Shown piece after piece: positions 17,931-25,988 of a stretch of 64,000 bases of DNA. This DNA is from Lachnospiraceae bacterium (GTDB lineage Bacteria; Bacillota; Clostridia; Lachnospirales; Lachnospiraceae): contig JAQUWF010000001.1 in NCBI GenBank assembly GCA_028692975.1, forward strand, positions 1 through 64,000, written 5' to 3'. Each line of letters begins with the position of its first letter. The stretch's first letter is position 1. A program made the translations under genes and the position numbers. The notes under the pieces are model-generated. The model was given only the letters and a program-made list of their open reading frames with translations. It searched no databases and had not been told where the DNA came from.

Positions 17931-18761
17931 ATGCAAAGTATTCAGGAAGGCGTTCTTGCCGGATCGGACTATTACCTGTCCACACCAAAACCACAGGAAA
18001 AAAGGCTTTTGTATTACCCGGTGGCCGTGGGAGAATACTGGTGCCATCGCCCATACAGGGTAGACCGGAAAAATTACAATAGTTTTCTGCTGATGCTGGT
18101 GGAGGAGGGGGATTGTTATCTGCATTATCGCGGGACGGACTATCATGCTTCTGTGGGAGATGTGATCTTTATCAACTGTTATGAACCGCACTGTTATGGC
18201 ACTTTATCGGATCTGCATCTGCAGTTTTTGCATTTTGACGGGGCCATGTCAGAAGCATTTTACAGGGAAATCACGGCACAGAGCGGTGTGGTGTGCCATG
18301 AGCGTGGGGGACAGGTGAGGGAACTGCTCTGGAATCTGCTGCTGCACTATCGGAATCAGAAGAAGCTGACGCCGCAGGAGATATCTCTGGAGATAGAAAA
18401 AATGCTCCTTGATTTTCTGCCTTTTGTTTCCGAGAAAGAATATTCTGAAGGCATAAAGGCAGCCTGTGCCTTTGCGAAAAGTCAATATCATAAACCGATT
18501 ACTGTGCATGATATGGCTGTGGAGGCCAACTGCAGTGAGTTTCATTTTTCCAGACAGTTCAAGAAGGAGACAGGAAATTCTCCATATGATTATATTCTGA
18601 ATGTCCGTATGGAGCAGGCAAGGAAGCTTTTGAAAACCACGGAATTATCCATGCGGGCGATTGCTGTAGTCACGGGGTTTGGGAATGAAATAAACCTGAT
18701 AAATGGATTTCATAAAAAGGAAGGCATGACGCCAGGTGAATTCCGCCGCATGCCGGTGTAA
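17931..18761 (+). CDS. AraC-family transcriptional regulator
   Basis: A 276-residue regulator with an N-terminal cupin sensor domain (about 35-130, including DYHASVGDVIFINCYEPHC) and a C-terminal pair of helix-turn-helix units (about 175-275: ITVHDMAVEANCSEFHFSRQF and MRAIAVVTGFGNEINLINGF, then GMTPGEFRR). AAAGGAGGG precedes ATG 17931. It is divergent from the URO-D family gene and 120 bp upstream of the deoC operon, so it could act on either. The cupin suggests a sugar-like effector. Confidence 0.9.
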   Translation: MQSIQEGVLAGSDYYLSTPKPQEKRLLYYPVAVGEYWCHRPYRVDRKNYNSFLLMLVEEGDCYLHYRGTDYHASVGDVIFINCYEPHCYGTLSDLHLQFLHFDGAMSEAFYREITAQSGVVCHERGGQVRELLWNLLLHYRNQKKLTPQEISLEIEKMLLDFLPFVSEKEYSEGIKAACAFAKSQYHKPITVHDMAVEANCSEFHFSRQFKKETGNSPYDYILNVRMEQARKLLKTTELSMRAIAVVTGFGNEINLINGFHKKEGMTPGEFRRMPV

Positions 18762-18881
18762 ACAGGCTGGTTATAGCATAAAAATATTACGAAAAATAGT
18801 TATTTTGTAGCACTCTTTTTTTGAGGCGGATGCGGTATGATAAGAGTATAAAAAGGAACAGTGTCGGAAGGAGAAAAGAAA

Positions 18882-19577
18882 ATGAATATTGAGACAATGA
18901 CAAGAGAACAGCTGGCAGGGATGATGGATCACACTTTTTTAAAAGCTTATGCCACAAAGGAGGATTTCACCAAATTATGTACTGAGGCGAAGGAGAACGG
19001 ATTTGCCATGGTGGCTATCAATTCTTCACCGGTAAAAATGTGCAGGGAAATGCTGGACGGAACAAAGGTACATGTGGGTGCAGCTATCTCATTCCCTCTG
19101 GGACAGACCGATGTGGAGACTAAGGTATTTGAGGCGGAGCAGGCTATTCTGGAAGGCGCGGACGAGATCGATTATGTACTGAATATCGGCGAGTTGAAGA
19201 TGGGGCACACGGACTACATCAAAAAAGAGATGGAAGTTATGGTGGCAGCCTGCCATAAACACAATATCCTGATCAAGGTTATCTTTGAGAACTGCTATCT
19301 GACCAAAGAAGAGATCAAGACCGCGGCAGAGATCGCCAAAGAGGTAAAGCCGGACTTTATCAAGACCAGCACAGGATTTGGTACTTCTGGTGCAACACCG
19401 GAGGATGTAAAACTCATGAAAGACACCGTAGGACCGGACGTAAAGGTAAAGGCTGCCGGAGGTATCCGCGACTGGGAGACCTGCCGGAAAATGATCGAAG
19501 CGGGAGCAGAGCGTATCGGCACCAGCAACAGCATCAAGATCTGTGATGAATTCGAAGCGGCGAAAGGAGCGAACTAA
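18882..19577 (+). CDS. deoC: Deoxyribose-phosphate aldolase family protein
   Basis: Class I aldolase of 231 residues. Schiff-base lysine lies in DFIKTSTGFGTSGAT; the second conserved lysine is in VKVKAAGGIRDWETC; DEIDYVLNIG gives the aspartate of the proton relay. DeoC cleaves 2-deoxyribose 5-phosphate to acetaldehyde and glyceraldehyde 3-phosphate. Here it opens an operon with a lactonase, an FGGY kinase and two dehydrogenases rather than nucleoside genes, so its natural substrate may be a different sugar phosphate. GGAAGGAG precedes ATG 18882. The next gene starts one base after its stop. Confidence 0.9.
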   Translation: MNIETMTREQLAGMMDHTFLKAYATKEDFTKLCTEAKENGFAMVAINSSPVKMCREMLDGTKVHVGAAISFPLGQTDVETKVFEAEQAILEGADEIDYVLNIGELKMGHTDYIKKEMEVMVAACHKHNILIKVIFENCYLTKEEIKTAAEIAKEVKPDFIKTSTGFGTSGATPEDVKLMKDTVGPDVKVKAAGGIRDWETCRKMIEAGAERIGTSNSIKICDEFEAAKGAN

Positions 19578-19578
19578 G

Positions 19579-20577
19579 ATGCAGGAATCTAAATTATTTG
19601 CTTTATTACCGGAAGAATATGTATGCACACCCGACGGCATGGAAATAGACAAAAACGGGGACCTCATCGTGTCCTGCCCTAATTATGCGGACGATAATAT
19701 GTCCGGCTGCGTGATCCGCATTACCAAAGATATGCAGATCAGCAAATGGTTCGACGTTCCGGTGCATCCGGAGACAGGCATTGCCCGGAATATGGGCATC
19801 GCCTTTGATGAGAACTGGGATATGTATATCTGCGACAACCAGGGATGGTCCGGCAAACCGGAGCTGGAGTGGAAAGGCCGCATGATCAAGGTACTCTTCG
19901 ATGAGAACCGCGAGGTCAAAGACTGGTACACCATCGCCGATAACATGGAGCATCCAAACGGCGTGCGTATCTATAAAGATTATATGTATGTGACCCAGAG
20001 CTACCTGACCAAAGTGCCGGACAAATCCGGTAAATTAGTCAGCTGCGTGTATCGTTTCCCGCTGGATGCGAAGGGACTGGATATTAAAAATACACTGGAG
20101 GATAAATATATCTTCACCACCTTTATCACACACAACCCAGCCTGCCAGTATGGTGCGGACGGTATCGAGATCGACAGTCAGGGCAATATGTATGTGGGCA
20201 ACTTCGGCGACGGCGAAATCTGGAAGATCCGCATGGACGAGAAAGGTGATCTGGTGGAGAAGGAAGTTTATGCCAAGAATCCGGCACAGCTGGTTTCCAC
20301 AGACGGCATGATCCTGGACGAGAAGACGGGCAATCTCTATATTGCTGACTTCAATCACAACGCTATCGTTATGGTGGACAAGGAGCGCAATACACGTATC
20401 GTGGCACAGTCTCCGGATTGCGATGGATTCCACGGGGAACTGGATCAGCCGGGCGAGCCGATTATCTGGGAAAACAAGATCATTGCCACCTGCTTCGATC
20501 TGGTGACGGATGAGACAAAGGTAAATACGGCCCATGAGATGCCGGCTACTATGGCGTGGCTGGAGCTGGAAAAATAA
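19579..20577 (+). CDS. SMP-30/gluconolactonase-family lactonase
   Basis: A 332-residue six-bladed beta-propeller of the SMP-30/gluconolaconase/LRE family. Blade motifs include PDGMEIDKNGDLIVS, MGIAFDENWDMYICDN, NMEHPNGVRIY and GADGIEIDSQGNMYVGNF; the Glu, Asn and Asp residues of the calcium site are expected in such stretches. It would open a sugar lactone produced by one of the operon's dehydrogenases. There is no signal peptide, so it is cytoplasmic. GGAGC overlaps the end of deoC and supports ATG 19579. The substrate is inferred only from the family. Confidence 0.87.
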   Translation: MQESKLFALLPEEYVCTPDGMEIDKNGDLIVSCPNYADDNMSGCVIRITKDMQISKWFDVPVHPETGIARNMGIAFDENWDMYICDNQGWSGKPELEWKGRMIKVLFDENREVKDWYTIADNMEHPNGVRIYKDYMYVTQSYLTKVPDKSGKLVSCVYRFPLDAKGLDIKNTLEDKYIFTTFITHNPACQYGADGIEIDSQGNMYVGNFGDGEIWKIRMDEKGDLVEKEVYAKNPAQLVSTDGMILDEKTGNLYIADFNHNAIVMVDKERNTRIVAQSPDCDGFHGELDQPGEPIIWENKIIATCFDLVTDETKVNTAHEMPATMAWLELEK

Positions 20578-20598
20578 AGAGCGAACAGGGGAAACGAG

Positions 20599-22107
20599 AT
20601 GGCAGAATATATTCTTGCCCATGATCTGGGCACATCAGGAAACAAGGCAACACTCTTTTCCACCAGCGGAGCGCTGATCGCAAGCAAAACGGTGGCTTAC
20701 GCGGTCTATTATGACCAGCCCCTGTGGGCGGAGCAGGATGCCAATGACTGGTGGCAGGCCGTCTGCTCGTCCACGAAGCAGCTTATGGCGGAGCAGGGGA
20801 TCGCCCCGAAGGATGTGAAAGCGGTCAGCTTCAGCGGTCAGATGATGGGTTGCCTGCCGGTAGACAAGTCGGGCAATCCGCTGCGCCGCTCTATTATCTG
20901 GGCAGATCAGAGAGCCCAGAAAGAGTCAGCGCAGCTGGGAGAAAAGATCGATCTGAAGCGTTTTTATGGTATTGTGGGACATCGGAACACGGCTTCCTAC
21001 GGGATTCAGAAGGCTATGTGGATCAAGGAGAATCAGCCGGACATCTACGAGCAGACTTATAAATTCCTCAATGCCAAGGACTATATGGTGTATCGGCTGA
21101 CAGGAAAATTCTATACAGACTGTTCTGATGCCAACAGTATGACCTGCCTGGATCTGGCGGGACGGAAATGGTCTGAGGAGATTATCGAAGCCTCCGGCGT
21201 GGATTATGATAAACTGCCGGAGGTCGTGGAATCCACTTATCTGGTGGGAAATGTGACACCTCAGGCATCAGCAGAGACAGGACTTTCTACGAATACGAAG
21301 GTGGTCATGGGTGCCGGGGACGGTGTGGCGGCCAATGTGGGCGCGGGCTCTGTGGCACCGGGGACGGCTTACTGCTGCATGGGCACTTCTGCCTGGGTGG
21401 CGGCGACCTCGGAAAAGCCGGTATTGGATGAAGATATGCGTATCGTCTGCTGGGCACATGCGGTGCCGGGTCTGTATTCCCCCAATGGGACCATGCAGTA
21501 TGCGGGCGGTTCTTACAGTTGGCTCAAGAACACCATCTGTCTGGATGAGACACGGCGCAGCCGGGAGATGGGCTGCTCTCCATATGAAGTGATCAATCAG
21601 GAAATGGCGAAAAGCAAGCCGGGAGCGAACGGTATGTTGTTTTTGCCGTATCTTCTGGGCGAGCGGGCACCCCGGTGGAATCCGGATGCCAAGGGTATTT
21701 TCTACGGTATGACGCCCAACACGAAACGGGAAGATATGCTGCGCAGCGTTATGGAAGGTGTCGTTATGAACCTTTCCATCTGTTTTGATATCCTCCGTGG
21801 GCAGGTACCTATTGAGGAGATGCTGCTTATCGGCGGCTCTGCCAGGAGTCCTTTGTGGCAGCAGACTATCGCGGATGTCTACGGCACAAGGGTGCTGGTA
21901 CCAAAATATCTGGAGGAGGCCAACTCTATGGGCGCGGCGGTGATTGCGGGGGTAGGAAGCGGCATTTACAAGGATTTCTCCGCGATTTCGGATTTTGTGG
22001 AAGTGAAAAATAAAGTGGAAATGAATCAGGACAATCATGCATTGTACCAGGACGTGCTGGTTCGGTACAATCAGTTATATAAGGCACTGGAACCTGTTTT
22101 CCAGTAG
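20599..22107 (+). CDS. FGGY-family carbohydrate kinase (xylulokinase-like)
   Basis: A 502-residue sugar kinase. The N-terminal ATP loop is LAHDLGTSGNKATLFS; sugar-binding SFSGQMMGCLPVD and SIIWADQRAQ follow; VVMGAGDGVAANVGAG and LLIGGSARSPLWQQTIADVY are standard C-terminal motifs and resemble xylulokinase more than glycerol kinase. It differs clearly from the other FGGY kinase in the window (10395-11861) and lies in a different operon, 21 bp after the lactonase. It probably supplies the phosphorylated intermediate cleaved by the DeoC-like aldolase (inference). Confidence 0.9.
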   Translation: MAEYILAHDLGTSGNKATLFSTSGALIASKTVAYAVYYDQPLWAEQDANDWWQAVCSSTKQLMAEQGIAPKDVKAVSFSGQMMGCLPVDKSGNPLRRSIIWADQRAQKESAQLGEKIDLKRFYGIVGHRNTASYGIQKAMWIKENQPDIYEQTYKFLNAKDYMVYRLTGKFYTDCSDANSMTCLDLAGRKWSEEIIEASGVDYDKLPEVVESTYLVGNVTPQASAETGLSTNTKVVMGAGDGVAANVGAGSVAPGTAYCCMGTSAWVAATSEKPVLDEDMRIVCWAHAVPGLYSPNGTMQYAGGSYSWLKNTICLDETRRSREMGCSPYEVINQEMAKSKPGANGMLFLPYLLGERAPRWNPDAKGIFYGMTPNTKREDMLRSVMEGVVMNLSICFDILRGQVPIEEMLLIGGSARSPLWQQTIADVYGTRVLVPKYLEEANSMGAAVIAGVGSGIYKDFSAISDFVEVKNKVEMNQDNHALYQDVLVRYNQLYKALEPVFQ

Positions 22108-22122
22108 ATTGGATGGCATGAA

Positions 22123-23157
22123 ATGAAGACTTTAGTGGTAAATGAGACGGGGGCTCTGGAGGTGCGCGAGATCCCAAAACCTAAATATAATGAGAATCAG
22201 GCACTGGTAAAGACTATCAGCTGTGGTATCTGCAACGGTACGGATACGAAACTGATCCATCAGACCTTCAAGGGCGTGGGCATGGATCAGTATCCGCTTA
22301 TGCTGGGCCATGAAGGGGTTGGTGAAGTGGTGGAGATCGGCGGGAATGTGACCAGCTATAAGATCGGTGACAAGGTGCTGCTTCCCTTCGTTGATCCAGA
22401 CCCGGAATTGTATGGGGATCTGGGATCTGCCTGGGGTGCCTACAGTGAGTATGCGGTGGTAAATGATGCGGCAGCAGGCGGCAAGGATGCACCGGAATGT
22501 GCATTTGCCCAGACGGTTCTGCCAGAGGATATTGACGCGGTGGATGCGGCTATGATCGTTACCCTGCGTGAGGTTTTGAGTTCTATTAAACGGTTTGGCA
22601 TAAAAGAAAACAACAGTGTGGCTGTTTTCGGCTGCGGCCCGGTGGGGCTTACGTTTATTAAGTTCATGAGTATTCTGGGTGTTCACCCGATTATTGCTTT
22701 TGATGTGGTACCGGAAAAGATGCAGGAAGCATTGTCCCGCGGCGCGGATTATGCGTTTATGAGCACGGAATGTGATGTGAAAAAAGAGATTCGGACCATC
22801 TGCCCGGACGGCGTGGATTTTGTTCTGGACGCGGTGGGTATGCTGCCTTTGATCAATCAGTCTATGGAATATGTGCGTGACGGCGGAAAGATGTGCTGTT
22901 ATGGTATTTCACCGAAGACTTCTATGGAACTGGACTGGAGCAAGGCTCCGTACAACTGGCAGCTGCAGTTCCAGCAGTTCCCAAGCAAGATCGAAGAAGG
23001 CGAAGCGACCCAGCAGGTTATTTCCTGGATACGGGCCGGTATCATTGATCTGAAGGACTATATTTCCGACTACTTTGAGTTTGACCATGTGCTGGAGGCT
23101 TTTGACCTATTAGCAGAACGCAAGATCAGTAAAAAGGGTATTGTGGTGTATAAATAG
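22123..23157 (+). CDS. Zinc-type medium-chain dehydrogenase (MDR superfamily)
   Basis: A 344-residue NAD(P)-dependent alcohol/polyol dehydrogenase. Catalytic zinc ligands are expected from the cysteine in SCGICNGTDTKL (about residues 33-44) and GHEGVGEVVEIGG (about 66-78). The Rossmann loop is VFGCGPVGLTFIKF. The four-cysteine structural-zinc lobe of classical enzymes is absent. It starts 16 bp after the kinase. It could oxidise the sugar to the lactone or ketose handled by its neighbours; the direction and substrate are unknown. Confidence 0.88.
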   Translation: MKTLVVNETGALEVREIPKPKYNENQALVKTISCGICNGTDTKLIHQTFKGVGMDQYPLMLGHEGVGEVVEIGGNVTSYKIGDKVLLPFVDPDPELYGDLGSAWGAYSEYAVVNDAAAGGKDAPECAFAQTVLPEDIDAVDAAMIVTLREVLSSIKRFGIKENNSVAVFGCGPVGLTFIKFMSILGVHPIIAFDVVPEKMQEALSRGADYAFMSTECDVKKEIRTICPDGVDFVLDAVGMLPLINQSMEYVRDGGKMCCYGISPKTSMELDWSKAPYNWQLQFQQFPSKIEEGEATQQVISWIRAGIIDLKDYISDYFEFDHVLEAFDLLAERKISKKGIVVYK

Positions 23158-23182
23158 GAGTGAAAATCTGCTATACTGATTA

Positions 23183-23227
23183 GGATTGTGAGAGCACGCA
23201 GTGCGTAACAATCCGTGGGCATATAAT
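23183..23227 (+). promoter_or_regulatory. Intergenic hairpin and possible internal promoter
   Basis: GGATTGT (23183-23189) pairs with ACAATCC (23208-23214) around an inner GCAC/GTGC stem. A TATAAT follows at 23222-23227 and a TATACT precedes at 23172-23177. There is no T-run, so it is not a clear terminator; an operator, mRNA-processing stem or internal promoter for the reductase pair are possible. Confidence 0.4.
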
Positions 23228-23258
23228 AAGGGAAAGAGTTTAAAAAGGAGAAGCAGGT

Positions 23259-24257
23259 ATGGCTGATGTATATGTAGCAAGTGACAAGCGGTATGATAAG
23301 ATGATGTATAACCGTGTGGGAAAGAGTGGCCTGAAATTCCCGGCAGTTTCATTGGGTTTCTGGCATAATTTCGGCAGCAGGGACAACTACGACACGATGA
23401 AGGCTATGTGCCGGACGGCTTTTGATGCAGGTATTACCCAGTTTGACCTGGCGAATAATTATGGCCCGGTGTACGGTAGTGCAGAGGAAAACGCAGGCCG
23501 TATCCTCACAGAAGATTTTAAGCCTTACAGGGATGAACTGGTGGTGACTTCCAAGGCCGGCTATGATATGTGGCCGGGTCCTTATGGGGATTTCGGCAGC
23601 AAGAAATATCTGACTGCCAGCCTTGATCAGAGTCTGAAAAGACTGAAGCTGGATTACGTGGATATTTTCTATCATCACAGAATGGATCCGGAGACTCCAT
23701 TGGAAGAGACTATGGAAGCACTGGCTGGCATCGTCCACAGCGGCAAGGCTCTGTATGCAGGCGTGTCCAATTATGACCAGCCGACTACGGAGAGAGCAGT
23801 GGCATTATTGAAGGAACTGCATTGCCCATTTATTGTGAATCAGAGAAGGTATTCTATTTTTGACCGTGGTATCGAAAACGATGGAGTAAAGGCGTTCTGC
23901 AAAGAAGCAGGTGTGGGGATTATCGCATTCAGCCCGCTGGCTCAGGGGCTTTTGACGGATAAGTATCTGCATGGCATCCCGGCAGACAGCCGCATTGCCA
24001 GAGATCACCGGTTCCTGCAGGAGAGTGCACTTACACCGGAGCGTTTAAGCCAGATCGAACGGCTCAATAAGATTGCTTCTGACCGTGGACAGACGCTGGC
24101 GCAGATGGCTCTGTCATGGATACTCAAGGATGATGAGGTGTGCTCTGTACTGATCGGTGCATCCAGACCGGAGCAGATTCTGGAGAATATTTCTATTGTA
24201 GAACATACGGATTTCACTGCAGAAGAACTGAGGTTGATAGACGAAATCAGTAAATAG
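23259..24257 (+). CDS. Aldo/keto reductase (YghZ/L-glyceraldehyde 3-phosphate reductase-like)
   Basis: A 332-residue NADPH-type oxidoreductase. The catalytic tetrad is visible: Asp in FDLANNYGPVYG, Tyr in the same stretch, Lys in VTSKAGYDMWPG and His in DIFYHHRMD. The long WPGPYGDFGSKKYL loop and FSPLAQGLLTDKYL are typical of the AKR14 (YghZ) type. AAGGAG precedes the ATG. It is 101 bp downstream of the dehydrogenase with a hairpin and possible promoter between. It may reduce an aldehyde released by the aldolase; that is inference. Confidence 0.9.
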   Translation: MADVYVASDKRYDKMMYNRVGKSGLKFPAVSLGFWHNFGSRDNYDTMKAMCRTAFDAGITQFDLANNYGPVYGSAEENAGRILTEDFKPYRDELVVTSKAGYDMWPGPYGDFGSKKYLTASLDQSLKRLKLDYVDIFYHHRMDPETPLEETMEALAGIVHSGKALYAGVSNYDQPTTERAVALLKELHCPFIVNQRRYSIFDRGIENDGVKAFCKEAGVGIIAFSPLAQGLLTDKYLHGIPADSRIARDHRFLQESALTPERLSQIERLNKIASDRGQTLAQMALSWILKDDEVCSVLIGASRPEQILENISIVEHTDFTAEELRLIDEISK

Positions 24258-24273
24258 GAAACAGGGGGAAATC

Positions 24274-25056
24274 ATGCGAATCGAATTACAGGACAAAAAT
24301 GGAACGTGTCTGTGCAGCGCCAAGGGGGAGACCTCGGTGCATCTGCGGGCAGAGCGGACCTATGAGCCGGGAGATCGGATATTGGTGGAGGCAGAGCCAG
24401 GCAGTTTCCTCACTATAAAATTGGAGGAGGCTGTGGCAGCGGCCCATGTATACGCCAAGGAAGACAGGTTTGTCTTTCCCATTCCCTTCGGGGAAGAGCG
24501 GGAGCCCTATGCAAAGGGCACCTGGGAGGGCACCTATCATCTGTACACCGTGACATTACAGGAAAATATGGGGGAAGGTACCAGAAATCTCAGCACGAAT
24601 CCACTGGATGTGCGGGGGGCGACTGGGTTTTATCCCCATTGTACCGCCAGTGTGGAGACCCGCGGAGAATCCATCTTTGCAGCGCGAAATACAATAGATG
24701 GATACGAGGAGACAGACTGCCACGGTGAATGGCCCTTTACCTCCTGGGGTGACAATGAAGATCCGAATGCGGAGATTCAGATTGATTTCGGACGTCCGGT
24801 TCGTGTGGACCAGGTGGTGATCCGCCTGCGTTCGGATTTCCCTCATGATAATTACTGGAAAGAAGCCTGTCTGACGCTGGAGGACGGAAGCCAGTATCCT
24901 GTCGAATTAAAAAAGACCGGCCTGCCACAGAGTTTTGATCTGGGCGGCACGGTATCTTCCTGGGTAAAACTTGGTCGTCTGATCAAGGATGAAACACTGG
25001 AATCACCATTCCCGGCACTGACTTTCTGGAAAGTCATGGGAAGAGAAAACAACTGA
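24274..25056 (+). CDS. Discoidin-like (F5/8 type C) carbohydrate-binding-type protein
   Basis: A 260-residue protein without a signal peptide or membrane segment. The C-terminal half (about 125-225) resembles a galactose-binding/F5-8C fold: ARNTIDG, EWPFTSWGDN, AEIQIDFGRPVRVDQVVIRLRSD and DGSQYPVEL. The N-terminal 100 residues form a beta-rich region of unknown type. Such discoidin-like proteins are common in Lachnospiraceae sugar operons, but their role is undefined. It is 17 bp after the aldo/keto reductase and is the last gene before a terminator. Confidence 0.65.
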   Translation: MRIELQDKNGTCLCSAKGETSVHLRAERTYEPGDRILVEAEPGSFLTIKLEEAVAAAHVYAKEDRFVFPIPFGEEREPYAKGTWEGTYHLYTVTLQENMGEGTRNLSTNPLDVRGATGFYPHCTASVETRGESIFAARNTIDGYEETDCHGEWPFTSWGDNEDPNAEIQIDFGRPVRVDQVVIRLRSDFPHDNYWKEACLTLEDGSQYPVELKKTGLPQSFDLGGTVSSWVKLGRLIKDETLESPFPALTFWKVMGRENN

Positions 25057-25063
25057 AAAATAT

Positions 25064-25107
25064 AAAAGAAAACTGCCTGAAAGGATTACTCCTCAGGCAG
25101 TTCTTTT
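25064..25107. terminator. Bidirectional terminator
   Basis: AAAAGAAAACTGCCTGA pairs with TCAGGCAGTTCTTTT. It ends the deoC operon; its right arm is also the last codons and stop of the converging YesL-like gene. Confidence 0.85.
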
Positions 25108-25751
25108 ATGTCTTCTTCTTCTTCTTCTTTTGGCATGAATTTCTTGAATACGCGGTTAAAGATATAACTGCTTCCGAAGGCCGGTAAGGAAATGCCCATA
25201 AGGAGCAGGTAGGCCAGTATGTAGAAGAACCAGCCCGGCTGCACATAAATTAAAATAAAAACAGCAGCATGGCACAAAATAATCAGAACTGTCCAGGGCA
25301 ATTGTGCGATGGCCATGATCAGAGAATTCTTGATGGTGTTTTTAATCGTGTTCACAAAACGACTCTGAATAGGAAATACATACAGGACCATCATCAGATA
25401 CACGAAGGACAAAAACAGGAATACATACCATAAAACATTCAAAACGGGATGATCCATCTGTTTGCAGAACCACATGTCGAACCAGAGCAGACAACCTGCC
25501 GCGGCATAGATCAGCCAGATAATCGTAGACTGGCGGAAATTATCCTTAAAAGCATTGAAGAAGCCACGAACGGTGTAAGACTCTTCGTTGCGCACGATCC
25601 TGAGCATCACCGTATACATGGCTGTGACAGATGCCCCTATGGTGACAATAGGAATACAACAGATCAGACATAATAAATTCAAAATAATCAAATCAGCGAC
25701 CTTATTCATAAAGCGGTAAAAACCGCTGTCTATTCCAAAAATCCTACCCAT
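25086..25751 (-). CDS. YesL-family membrane protein (DUF624)
   Basis: A 221-residue integral membrane protein with about five hydrophobic segments (residues 20-45, 72-93, 100-130, 142-165 and 170-200). The N-terminus GRIFGIDSGFYRFMNKVADL and the NLLCLICCIPIVTIGASVTAMY segment are typical of DUF624/YesL. YesL relatives often accompany carbohydrate ABC transporters, but none is present here. The acidic tail (EEEEEDIKELPEE) is cytoplasmic. Function unknown. Confidence 0.85.
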   Translation of the reverse strand: MGRIFGIDSGFYRFMNKVADLIILNLLCLICCIPIVTIGASVTAMYTVMLRIVRNEESYTVRGFFNAFKDNFRQSTIIWLIYAAAGCLLWFDMWFCKQMDHPVLNVLWYVFLFLSFVYLMMVLYVFPIQSRFVNTIKNTIKNSLIMAIAQLPWTVLIILCHAAVFILIYVQPGWFFYILAYLLLMGISLPAFGSSYIFNRVFKKFMPKEEEEEDIKELPEE

Positions 25752-25908
25752 TTAATATCCTCCTAAGTTTTGCTCAATAAGACTAAGTATACGCAATATC
25801 CATGAAAAAGTCAAACGAATAGCGCATAGAAATCCAGTTTATCTAACTAAAAAATGAGAGGGTTTTTTGTGCATATAGCAGAAAAATGATCCGAGTTCAG
25901 GCTTTTCA

Positions 25909-25968
25909 TTGACAAATATGATATAAATGCTAAACTGTTTAATAGATAAACTATTAATGCGTTAAACA
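25909..25968 (+). promoter_or_regulatory. Promoter and palindromic operator of the C-S lyase operon
   Basis: TTGACA (25909-25914) and TAAACT (25931-25936) are 16 bp apart. Immediately downstream is a perfect palindrome TTAATAG-ATAAA-CTATTAA (25939-25957), nested in a wider TGTTTAA...TTAAACA pair (25936-25968). The site sits where a repressor would block transcription. Its length and symmetry suit a MarR-type protein, and a MarR gene ends this cluster (inference). Confidence 0.7.
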
Positions 25969-25988
25969 TTATAAGTAGGAGGAGAAAG

